Part shown: positions 1 to 8,071 of the stretch, piece after piece
Layout: each line of letters starts with the position of its first letter
How positions within the stretch are numbered: the first letter of the stretch is position 1
Assembly (NCBI RefSeq): GCF_900547205.1
Contig: NZ_URFY01000003.1
Span: 1-64,000 of the forward strand
DNA length: 64,000 nucleotides
From: an uncultured Bacteroides sp.
Lineage (GTDB): Bacteria; Bacteroidota; Bacteroidia; Bacteroidales; Bacteroidaceae
Reading direction: 5' to 3'
Translations under genes and position numbers: made by a program
The notes under the pieces: generated by a model
Told to the model about the DNA's origin: nothing
Database searches by the model: none
The model's input: the letters and a program-made list of their open reading frames with translations, nothing else

Positions 1-91
1 TCTTTCAGCTATTGCTGCGTACTGTTTCTTTGAAAAGAAGCCTGCCATTGATGTGAATTTTATCAAGGACAGGCAACTTACGCTGTTTTAA
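1..91 (+). CDS. C-terminal end of an unidentified protein (truncated by window edge)
   Basis: An open frame enters from the left edge (first complete codon at base 2) and ends at TAA 89-91. The visible tail of 29 residues ends in ...FIKDRQLTLF. It begins with a small hydrophobic patch (SAIAAYCFF) followed by a charged stretch, which could be the end of a last membrane helix, but this is too short to assign a family. It is on the same strand as the sensor kinase that follows about 200 bp later. Confidence 0.4.
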   Translation, partial: LSAIAAYCFFEKKPAIDVNFIKDRQLTLF

Positions 92-290
92 GTTATATCG
101 AACTCACGTTAAAATAAGAGCATCGAATATTAAAATCAGAACATCGTATTAACAAACCAAATGTTGTATAATAAAAACTTGCTTTATTTGAGCAAATGGA
201 ATGTATCAAAGTAGCATAAACTCCCGAAAATTTGTTTTCTTTGTTATAGATTCTATGCAGATAACAAATATCACAATAAAAACAAATAAC

Positions 291-1793
291 ATGAATGTTG
301 ACAAACAAACACTCTACGATGATGATTTATTAAACACATTGCCTGATGGAGTACTTATATTTAATTCTGAAGGAGAAGTATTACAACTTAATTTACAAGC
401 CAAAATTGAATTACATATAAATGTTCCTTCAGGCAATTCACCTTCTATTTGTGTAGACAATTTATTGAATTTATTGAATTACAAAGAAAATATTTTCCCT
501 ACGATATTGGAAAGCCTGCGTAACGGACAAGAATCTTATTTATTGCCAGAACATACCTTCATTCAAGAAAAGACGGACTATACCCAATTCCCTGTAAGTG
601 GGAAATTTACCACACTTCGAAAAAACGGCAAACTGAAAGCCATTCTTTTCTTTTTCCGCAACATCACAGTAGAACTTACTCAAGAATATATATTAAACAC
701 AGCCTTGCAAAGAACCAAAATATATCCTTGGTTTTATGATATAGCCCAAAGTAAATTCACTCTTGACCACCGCTATTTTGAGCATTTGGGGATTCAGCCC
801 GGTGAAGATAACACGCTGACAATGGAACAATATGTTAATATGCTTCATCCGGATGACCGCGAAGAAATGGCTAAAGCCTTCATAGTCCAGCTTAGTGGTA
901 GTGAAACTTTCAACAAATCTGTACCTTTCCGTATTCAGCGGGGTGACGGAACTTGGGAATGGTTTGAAGGGCAATCTACTTATATTGCTAATGTATCAGG
1001 ACATCCCTATCGTTTGGTAGGTATATGCATGAGCATTCAAGAATATAAAGATATAGAAAACACCCTCATAGAAGCCCGTATGAAAGCGGAGGAGAGCGAC
1101 AAACTTAAAATGGCCTTTCTTGCTAATATGAGTCATGAAATCCGTACTCCATTGAATGCAATAGTTGGCTTTTCCGATGTAATTGGAAGCACCTATGAAG
1201 AACTGACCAAAGAAGAACGGGAAGATTTCATCCGATTAATCAGCATTAACAGTGAACAGTTAGTGACATTAATAGACGACATATTGGACTTATCCAAAAT
1301 AGAATCAAACACCATCAATTTCCATATGGCTGATTGCTCACTCAAATCCTTATTTATGGATATCGCCAAAGAGCAGGCAGTAAAAGCCATTCCTGGCATT
1401 GAAATAAAACCCGTTCTTCCAGATACAGACTTAAGTATTGTTACTGACTACAAACGCTTGAAACAAGTAATAAGTAATCTAATAAACAATGCCCGGAAGT
1501 TTACGGAAAAGGGACATATACACTTTGGATTTGCAATTGACGAGACTAAAGAGAATTCAGTCGAAATATTTGTAAAAGACACAGGCCTTGGCATTCCCGA
1601 AGAAAACCAACAGGACATCTTCGAACGTTTCTACAAGGTAAATACTTTCAAGCAGGGAACAGGGTTGGGACTTCCTATCTGTAAAACAATAATTGAACAT
1701 CTTCAAGGCGAGATCTTCGTCACATCACAATTGGGAAAAGGAAGTTGCTTTACTGTTTTATTGCCGGCCACAACACTTGAACAATCACTTTAG
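291..1793 (+). CDS. Soluble PAS-domain sensor histidine kinase (orphan)
   Basis: Cytoplasmic histidine kinase without transmembrane segments or receiver domain. The frame is open from 201, but ATG 291 (MNVDKQTLYDD) is preferred because residues before it look non-coding; ATG 255 is another option. Domains counted from 291: a PAS-like sensor (about 15-105), a second PAS_3-type module containing HPDDR and a WEWFEG segment (about 160-250), HisKA with the phospho-acceptor His in MSHEIRTPLN (about residue 282), and an HATPase with N box NLINNARKF, G1 DTGLGIPEE and G2 GTGLGLPICK. No response regulator gene is adjacent, so it presumably phosphorylates a distant partner. It is convergent with the next gene, the stop codons overlapping by 4 bp. 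A second kinase of the same type starts near 10,992. Confidence 0.88.
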   Translation: MNVDKQTLYDDDLLNTLPDGVLIFNSEGEVLQLNLQAKIELHINVPSGNSPSICVDNLLNLLNYKENIFPTILESLRNGQESYLLPEHTFIQEKTDYTQFPVSGKFTTLRKNGKLKAILFFFRNITVELTQEYILNTALQRTKIYPWFYDIAQSKFTLDHRYFEHLGIQPGEDNTLTMEQYVNMLHPDDREEMAKAFIVQLSGSETFNKSVPFRIQRGDGTWEWFEGQSTYIANVSGHPYRLVGICMSIQEYKDIENTLIEARMKAEESDKLKMAFLANMSHEIRTPLNAIVGFSDVIGSTYEELTKEEREDFIRLISINSEQLVTLIDDILDLSKIESNTINFHMADCSLKSLFMDIAKEQAVKAIPGIEIKPVLPDTDLSIVTDYKRLKQVISNLINNARKFTEKGHIHFGFAIDETKENSVEIFVKDTGLGIPEENQQDIFERFYKVNTFKQGTGLGLPICKTIIEHLQGEIFVTSQLGKGSCFTVLLPATTLEQSL

Positions 1794-2653
1794 GAGTCTT
1801 CTCTATACTCTTGAGGAGTAATACCAACATGTTGTTTAAAGAACTTGTTAAAAAAGGAAAGATTGCTGAATCCTAAAGCCAAAGCTATATTTTTCACCGG
1901 ATCACTGGTGGATTTCAATCGGGCTTTGGCTTCCATCAGGATTACGGAAGCTATAATTTCCAGGGGAGTGTTTCCTGTCGCCTTTTTAATAGTTGAACAA
2001 AAATGCGGTAAACTTAGTCCCAGCTGGTCTGCATAAAACGCTGCACTATGCTGAATCGTATAGTGTTTCATAACAAGTTTCATAAAATACTGATAGACTT
2101 CATACTTCCGTGAGGGCACAGGCGAGTCCCAGTTCTTTCTCATCTTATAAATCTCCGTTGCTCCCTGAATAAACATCGTAAACACAGCTTTTATAATCTC
2201 TTTATTTACTCTGGACCTTGGAGACACGTATGAAAATATAGAAGACTGATAAAACAATTCATAGCTATGGGCGTCTGTGGGAGATAACGCAATGACCGGA
2301 TTCTCCATGATGACAGGAAGAAGATGCCCGGTAGACGTAATAAGATTAACACTTTCAACAAATTGGGATGAAAAGCCTGCATAATAGACATGGACGTCCT
2401 TTGAGCATTCATGAATTTCTATAAAATAGTGGGGAGGCAATGTTATCAGATCATTCGCAGAGATACAATATTCGTTTGCATTAATTGTCACACGCATATT
2501 CCCTTTCTTGCAAAGCATGAAAAAGCCCGATTCTATTCTACAAGGAAAATGCAGATATCCTATTAAGTTTTTCTCAAAAGCTTCCCCAACCAGATAGTCA
2601 ACCTTTAAATCAAATTTCGGAATATCCTTTTCCATACTCTTTTTTAATTTCAA
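1790..2653 (-). CDS. AraC family transcriptional regulator
   Basis: A 287-residue DNA-binding regulator. The N-terminal part (about 20-170) looks like a cupin-type sensing domain (segments RVTINANEYCISANDLITLPP and similar beta-rich sequence). The C-terminal 100 residues form the double helix-turn-helix typical of AraC/XylS: AAFYADQLGLSLPHFCSTIKK, then VKNIALALGFSNLSFFNKFFK and the ending GITPQEYR. The gene is divergent from the oxidoreductase that starts at 2762, with about 108 bp between them, so that enzyme gene is the most likely target. The effector is unknown. It overlaps the end of the upstream kinase by 4 bp in convergent orientation. Confidence 0.9.
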   Translation of the reverse strand: MKLKKSMEKDIPKFDLKVDYLVGEAFEKNLIGYLHFPCRIESGFFMLCKKGNMRVTINANEYCISANDLITLPPHYFIEIHECSKDVHVYYAGFSSQFVESVNLITSTGHLLPVIMENPVIALSPTDAHSYELFYQSSIFSYVSPRSRVNKEIIKAVFTMFIQGATEIYKMRKNWDSPVPSRKYEVYQYFMKLVMKHYTIQHSAAFYADQLGLSLPHFCSTIKKATGNTPLEIIASVILMEAKARLKSTSDPVKNIALALGFSNLSFFNKFFKQHVGITPQEYREDS

Positions 2654-2761
2654 AGATAGGCATTATTTAAAAGCAAAGCTTTGGAAATATAAAAATCATT
2701 GTTAACAGGCAAACAAAACACTCTATCCCTTGTTTAAAATGAATACTAATAAAGCAAATAT

Positions 2762-3706
2762 ATGAAAGCAGTAGTACTAAAAGATTTCGGTGGAGTTGAG
2801 AATCTCGTTATTAAAGATGTTCCAAAACCGGAAGTACAATCAGACGAAGTACTGATTAAAGTGAAAGCAATCGGTATTGACCAGATTGATGTGAAAACCC
2901 GTCAAGGTGGTGGTATGGCTGAGAGGCTGAAACAGGAAAAGCCGATGATTCTTGGCTGGGACGTTGCAGGCGAAATAGTGCATTTAGGTAATGACGAATC
3001 CGAATTTAAAATGGGGGATGCTGTCTTTGGAACTATAAACTTTCCGGGAATCGGTAATAGTTATGCGGAATATACAACAGCTCCCGAATCTCAATTGGCG
3101 TTGATACCGGAAAACATCTCCTTTGAAGAAGCAGCAGGTGCCACTCAGTCACCCCTAACCGCATGGCAGGCTCTTATCGATACCGGTCATGTGAAGAAGG
3201 GAGATAAAGTATTGATTCACGGTGCAGCAGGAGGTGTTGGTAGCTTTGCGGTGCAGATAGCTAAGAAACTCGGTGCCTATGTGATAGCAACAGCATCTGG
3301 GAAAGATAAAGATTTTGTGCTCGGATTGGGGGCAGATGAATGCATCGACTACAGGACCCAGAAGTTCGAAGAGATGGTAAGCGATGTCGATTTTATTCTT
3401 GACAGTATAGGAGACGACAATTTTGTTCGCTCGCTGAAAGTGCTTAAAGAAGACGGAACCATCGTTCTACTACCTACCGTCAAAAAGGATGCTGCCGAGA
3501 AAGCAGCTCGGGAGAAAGGAGTTAAGAACTACCATTATATGTTGATGCATTCCAGCGGTAAAGATATGAAAGAAATTGCTGCAATGCTCGCAGAGGGTAG
3601 CATGAAATCAAGCGTCGGGAAGACTTATCCTTTTGATAAGATTCAGGAAGCGCATGAAGAAATGGTATCCGGACATCATACTGGGAAGATAGTAGTCGTA
3701 TTATAA
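2762..3706 (+). CDS. NADPH:quinone-oxidoreductase-like medium-chain dehydrogenase
   Basis: A 314-residue zinc-independent medium-chain reductase of the quinone oxidoreductase (QOR) type. The N-terminal GroES-like half begins MKAVVLKDFGGVENL and contains GWDVAGEIVHLG; the Rossmann half has the nucleotide-binding loop HGAAGGVGSFAVQIAKKLGA (about 157-176), followed by DECIDYR and the ending HHTGKIVVVL. No structural-zinc cysteine cluster is visible. The family reduces quinones or enones using NADPH in the cytoplasm; the substrate cannot be read from sequence. It is divergent from the AraC gene at 1790-2653, which suggests AraC-controlled expression (inference). Confidence 0.88.
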   Translation: MKAVVLKDFGGVENLVIKDVPKPEVQSDEVLIKVKAIGIDQIDVKTRQGGGMAERLKQEKPMILGWDVAGEIVHLGNDESEFKMGDAVFGTINFPGIGNSYAEYTTAPESQLALIPENISFEEAAGATQSPLTAWQALIDTGHVKKGDKVLIHGAAGGVGSFAVQIAKKLGAYVIATASGKDKDFVLGLGADECIDYRTQKFEEMVSDVDFILDSIGDDNFVRSLKVLKEDGTIVLLPTVKKDAAEKAAREKGVKNYHYMLMHSSGKDMKEIAAMLAEGSMKSSVGKTYPFDKIQEAHEEMVSGHHTGKIVVVL

Positions 3707-3734
3707 TATATATAAGTTGTGCTATAATATATTA

Positions 3735-3813
3735 TTAGGCACGGATTACGCAAAATTCACGGTTTGAGACATTGCTCAGCCATAACCGTGGTTTCCGTGT
3801 AATCCGTGCCTAA
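3735..3813. repeat. Long imperfect inverted repeat (TTAGGCACGGATTAC type)
   Basis: The arms TTAGGCACGGATTAC (3735-3749) and GTAATCCGTGCCTAA (3799-3813) are perfectly complementary. Inside them CACGGTT and AACCGTG pair again. The element lies between the convergent ends of the oxidoreductase and the GH137/GH2 gene and could act as a bidirectional terminator. A shortened relative is present at 8044-8066 on the other side of the GH gene, so it looks like a dispersed palindromic repeat family rather than a one-off terminator. Confidence 0.75.
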
Positions 3814-3822
3814 ATACTATTA

Positions 3823-6800
3823 TTACTGAATATCCAGTGCGTCGAATGCCAAACCGTCCATATTCTCTGCTGAGAGCAATACTTTATAATGACCGGCATT
3901 GATGAATGTTCCGGTAGTAGTGCTCATCATCTTCCATTTGTCGGGAGTTTCCGTGAACGTAAGGATATCTTCTTTCAATACGACACCTTTGGAATCAATG
4001 AATTTCATCCGCACAGGGATTGGCTTCCCTGACGTATTCATGTATTTGAAACGAAGGGCATATACTTGTGCCAGTCCGGTAGATACATTCCATTCGATAC
4101 TGCTATTCTTGCCTTTCCCGAAAAAGATGCCAGTCTGTTTGCGATGCTCCTTCTTTTTGTAGACACCTTTCACAGAAGTTTCTTCTGCCTGGTATGCTAT
4201 GCTCACTCGGGCATTCTTATCTTCAGGAAGCAGTTCTTTCGGAGTCTTTTCGAGAACATCTTTGTCTGCTTTTTCCCAATTCCAGTCGGATGCGGGGAAT
4301 ACAGTCGGCTTCAAGTCCGGATTAGTGGATGCGATGGCTATTCCTGAAATAATAGCCTGTCCGGCTTTCACTTCTGGGAAATGTATTTTCAGGATTCCGC
4401 CTTTCACGGTGGCATATACCACTTTCTTACAGGCTCCGTCGTGACCGCTTTCCGCCCAAATATCCAAATTATCCAGTAGAAGCGAATCATTCACTGCTAC
4501 GTCAAAGATACGTAATCCTTCGCAATCGGTGGAGGAACTTCCACCCGTGCCATGCCAAGGCTCGGTGAAATAGAGTTCGACGCGATACGTCCCGTCTGCA
4601 ACAGGGAAACAATATTCCAACTGATGACGGCCGAAGCGGAAGTGCTGGAACAGCGTCCAGTCACGGGTTCCGCGGATAGGATCATTTGTGGTACGCTGGC
4701 TGGCAAGATAAGGATTCAGTTCTTTGAAGTTTTCCGCCCATGAGTGGGAAAAGTTCGTATTATCCTGTAGCCATGTTTGTCCGAAGCTATCCGTATAGTC
4801 GTCACCTCCACAGTTGATGCGATAGAGATAATTGTATCCGGCTTCTCCTTTCAATACAGGTTTTTCATTCTGATAAAGAGCATTGAAGTTGGGCACTTGC
4901 TCCAAGCCTTTGAGCACAATCATATCTTCGGCGACCGGTTTTCCTTTATAATAACCCACGGCACGGAGTACATTGTATCGGATATCCCTATTCTCCCACA
5001 TGAAATGGGTGCCTACACCGTTATTCTTCTTACGTCCGAGGAAAGTAGCCTTTTCGTTCGTCACATCATTGTAGAGCAGTACGGAGTCGCAATTGCTATA
5101 TGCTTCTATCGTAGCCCGGCGGCGTCCTTTCTCAAAACGGTGCGCCCACGTATGTGACACCAGATATACCATCGGGTCTTTTGCTGCCGACACATAGTTG
5201 GCACGATACATATAGTATACGTCCAACGGTTCTTCCCATGGAGTGACCAGCCCTTTATAGTTAAACGGGCCTACCTTATCAATCTTCCGATACGCTTCAT
5301 CCGGCTGGCGACGTCCGGGGTTGTCGTGACTGCTGTATATCCATTGGAATTGTCCGCAGACGCTATCCTTCGCCTGTTCTGCCAAACGAATCTTGGTTTC
5401 CATCAACTGGCACATTCGGCTTTCGCTCCACACACCATTCACTTCTAATTCACCGGGTTCGGTATGCAGGTCGATGCTTCTCCAGGCTCCGTATTCTCCA
5501 TTCAAGAGTTGATTGGGCTGTGAAAGCTCACTAGCATATTTATTCACATCACCTCCGTATGTACCGCTCCAATTCTGAATCACGTTCCAGTCCGTACCTT
5601 CGCCGCCGTTGCACGTGGTGATAACACGCATGGTACGTGCCGTCGGGTCCATCTCACGAATGATTTCACTACATTCTTGCGCAAACTCTCGTGGCAAGGT
5701 GCTTTCATTCTGCAATCCCCACATCACTACGGACGGAGAATTACGCCGTTCTTTCACCCATTGACGGAGCAGTTTCTTAAAGTTCTCGCGGAACTCAGGA
5801 GTGTCATACCACACGTGTGCAGATAGCTGTGTCCAGAACAAGACTCCTTCTTCATCCCAATATTTCTGATAGTCGAGATGATGAGGTTGGTGAGCGTCAC
5901 GAAAGGCATTGAACCCTGCCGCACGTATTTGTTTCACTCTTGCTGCCACCTGTTCCTTGCTGAACGCATGGCTCTGTCCGAACTGATGTTCGTATTCGCA
6001 AACACCATTGATAAAAACAGGTTTACCGTTGAGATAGAAGCGACCGTCGCCGTCGTTGCGCTTCACCGGCCAACTGATAGTGCGAATGCCGAACGGAGTC
6101 GAAATTTCATCCGTTGTTTTCGTGTCACGCTTAATCATGCTTGCCAGTTTGTAGAGATATGGGTTCTCCGTATCCCACAACACAGGATTCTCCACAGGAG
6201 ACTGCTGGCGAATTACTTTCATCTCTCCCGGAGCCAGAGTCACTTTCTCTACCAGCCGGAACACCTGCTTACCATCGGCATTGCTCAACTTATTGACTAT
6301 TTCAATCGTTTCCGTAGTCTTACCATAATTCTTCACTTCCGTATCGACAAATACGTTGGCTGCCTTTTCATCATTCCAGATGTGCACACCGAAAGGTTCA
6401 ATACGAATTTCATCCGTCGCTTCCAGCACCACAGGACGGAAGATACCAAAGGGTTGCGAACCTTCGCTGAAACCCCATTCTGAGGAACATCCGCCACATA
6501 CCCACGGCATATCGGCAATCATTTCGGGATGTTCTGCTTTTACCTCCAGTCGGTTGCCCCCTTGTTTCAGAGCGTCGGTGGCATCAAGTGTCAGCGTGGT
6601 GCGCCCCACAGGGTGACGTCCGAAATCATGCCCATTCAGCTTAACCGTAGCATACGTTCCTACTCCGTCGAATCGAAGAAAATATCGTTTTCCTGCTTTC
6701 ACATCAGTGTCAAAGTCTTTAATGTACATGGCTGTGCCATGCATATTCCCATGCGTCAATTGACGATACCCATAATAATCATCCCAGTTATGGGGAATAT

Positions 6801-8031
6801 TTACAGTCTTTTTACTCCCAGCTTTCAACTTTCCATCCTTCACTTCTCCAACACTCTCAAGTAGATAAGTTTTCCAGTTTTCACTGAGTTCGGTGACAAG
6901 GCGACGGTTCTTCGTCTCCGGTTTAGGGAAACGGATAGCAGACCGCCCCATCGGTTTGCTAGTGGCAACGGCTATGCCACGTTGTTCAGCATTGTTCACG
7001 GCGCAGTAGAAATGATAGATTACTCCGTCGTGCTTTATCACATAGCTTTTGTGTGCAAACAGTTCATCGTAGTTCTTGGAAGGGATAATAAGATCATCTC
7101 CTTTCCAGTCCGTCCAGTTCACGAGGTCATAGCTGGCAGCAAACGTGTTGAATGCCTTGTACTTGCGTGAGGGTTCGAAAGCCGAGAAGTAGAACATCAC
7201 ATACATATCGCCCATTTTTTGGATATGTGCGTCTCCGGTGATGGTTCCGTCAGCTTCGTGTGCAAAGACGGGATTGCCAGGATAACGTTTCCACGATTTC
7301 ATATCCTTGGAGAGTGCTATTCCGACACGTTCTCCTTTCAAATCCGTCTCCGGATGGCGACCGCCTGCATTGTAGAACATCACAAAAGGCGCACCCAGTG
7401 TCTTGTCTTTATCCCAATAAACCGTACTCTTATATTGAGTCATCTTCTCCCACCATTGAGCATCTTTATCATGGATACTCAGAGCTGGTTTATCCGCCGA
7501 CTCCCATTCGTGAGCCGTGGCGATATTTCCTTTTGTCCAGGCAAGGCCGACGAATAGCGGTGCTTTCACGGCTTCGTATCCCGTGCCTTCACCACCAATA
7601 TAAGTCATCCAATGGCGACCTTTATAGGTTTGAAGTTCATAGCTCCCCCCCCACTCCATATCGGGCAATGCAGGAAATCCGCCCCGTTGGTTGCAGTCCC
7701 ATTTCCCGTCGCGATAGGAAAGAACACGTCCTAATGTCTTCCATTCAAGAAGATTGTCGCTTTCTGCAATCCACGTTTCATAACCGCGACCGTCGGTGCC
7801 TCCTTTACCGTTGTAGACAACGTAGGTCATCAACCATTTATCGCCTTCACGAAATACGGTGGGGCAATCTATCTTATGATGATTGTCCGTCGGAGCAACA
7901 ACTAGTCCGTATTTGTAAGGTGTCTTTGCTTCTTCGTAAATCTGCTCCATCCGTTCCTGCGGGACTTTGCGCTGCGCAAGAGCAGGAAGTGCGGATGCAA
8001 AGCAAGCAATTGTGAGTAATATCTTTTTCAT
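3823..8031 (-). CDS. Giant secreted glycoside hydrolase: GH137-like propeller + GH2 + malectin/CBM
   Basis: A 1402-residue protein with signal peptide (MKKILLTIACFASALPALAQ). Residues about 25-375 form a five-bladed-propeller region resembling GH137 (beta-L-arabinofuranosidase). About 385-1000 is a GH2 sugar-binding, Ig-like and TIM-barrel unit: NGKPVFINGVCEYEHQFG, the acid/base region MWGLQNES and the nucleophile region NGEYGAW. About 1030-1190 resembles malectin (GGDDYTDSFGQTW...). The last 130 residues are another beta-sandwich. This is the architecture I recall for B. thetaiotaomicron BT0996, which removes beta-L-arabinofuranose and beta-glucuronic acid from RG-II side chains in the periplasm. 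It is followed downstream by the inverted repeat at 3735-3813 and preceded by the GH138-like gene, 40 bp away and on the same strand. Specificity is inferred from family. Confidence 0.82.
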   Translation of the reverse strand: MKKILLTIACFASALPALAQRKVPQERMEQIYEEAKTPYKYGLVVAPTDNHHKIDCPTVFREGDKWLMTYVVYNGKGGTDGRGYETWIAESDNLLEWKTLGRVLSYRDGKWDCNQRGGFPALPDMEWGGSYELQTYKGRHWMTYIGGEGTGYEAVKAPLFVGLAWTKGNIATAHEWESADKPALSIHDKDAQWWEKMTQYKSTVYWDKDKTLGAPFVMFYNAGGRHPETDLKGERVGIALSKDMKSWKRYPGNPVFAHEADGTITGDAHIQKMGDMYVMFYFSAFEPSRKYKAFNTFAASYDLVNWTDWKGDDLIIPSKNYDELFAHKSYVIKHDGVIYHFYCAVNNAEQRGIAVATSKPMGRSAIRFPKPETKNRRLVTELSENWKTYLLESVGEVKDGKLKAGSKKTVNIPHNWDDYYGYRQLTHGNMHGTAMYIKDFDTDVKAGKRYFLRFDGVGTYATVKLNGHDFGRHPVGRTTLTLDATDALKQGGNRLEVKAEHPEMIADMPWVCGGCSSEWGFSEGSQPFGIFRPVVLEATDEIRIEPFGVHIWNDEKAANVFVDTEVKNYGKTTETIEIVNKLSNADGKQVFRLVEKVTLAPGEMKVIRQQSPVENPVLWDTENPYLYKLASMIKRDTKTTDEISTPFGIRTISWPVKRNDGDGRFYLNGKPVFINGVCEYEHQFGQSHAFSKEQVAARVKQIRAAGFNAFRDAHQPHHLDYQKYWDEEGVLFWTQLSAHVWYDTPEFRENFKKLLRQWVKERRNSPSVVMWGLQNESTLPREFAQECSEIIREMDPTARTMRVITTCNGGEGTDWNVIQNWSGTYGGDVNKYASELSQPNQLLNGEYGAWRSIDLHTEPGELEVNGVWSESRMCQLMETKIRLAEQAKDSVCGQFQWIYSSHDNPGRRQPDEAYRKIDKVGPFNYKGLVTPWEEPLDVYYMYRANYVSAAKDPMVYLVSHTWAHRFEKGRRRATIEAYSNCDSVLLYNDVTNEKATFLGRKKNNGVGTHFMWENRDIRYNVLRAVGYYKGKPVAEDMIVLKGLEQVPNFNALYQNEKPVLKGEAGYNYLYRINCGGDDYTDSFGQTWLQDNTNFSHSWAENFKELNPYLASQRTTNDPIRGTRDWTLFQHFRFGRHQLEYCFPVADGTYRVELYFTEPWHGTGGSSSTDCEGLRIFDVAVNDSLLLDNLDIWAESGHDGACKKVVYATVKGGILKIHFPEVKAGQAIISGIAIASTNPDLKPTVFPASDWNWEKADKDVLEKTPKELLPEDKNARVSIAYQAEETSVKGVYKKKEHRKQTGIFFGKGKNSSIEWNVSTGLAQVYALRFKYMNTSGKPIPVRMKFIDSKGVVLKEDILTFTETPDKWKMMSTTTGTFINAGHYKVLLSAENMDGLAFDALDIQ

Positions 8032-8043
8032 TTATATAAAGTT

Positions 8044-8066
8044 TTAGGCACGGTAATCCATGCCTA
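8044..8066. repeat. Short copy of the TTAGGCACGG palindromic repeat
   Basis: TTAGGCACGG followed closely by TAATCCATGCCTAA forms a compact imperfect hairpin between the GH138-like gene and the GH137/GH2 gene. It looks like the longer element at 3735-3813 with its centre deleted. In the minus-strand transcript the hairpin sits in the 40-bp intergenic gap and could process or attenuate the mRNA (inference). Confidence 0.6.
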
Positions 8067-8071
8067 ATTCA

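Noticed and set aside
3899..7557. Several plus-strand open frames of 60-250 codons opposite the GH137/GH2 gene
   Set aside because: They are antisense shadows of a long, well-supported minus-strand gene and have no family-like sequence.
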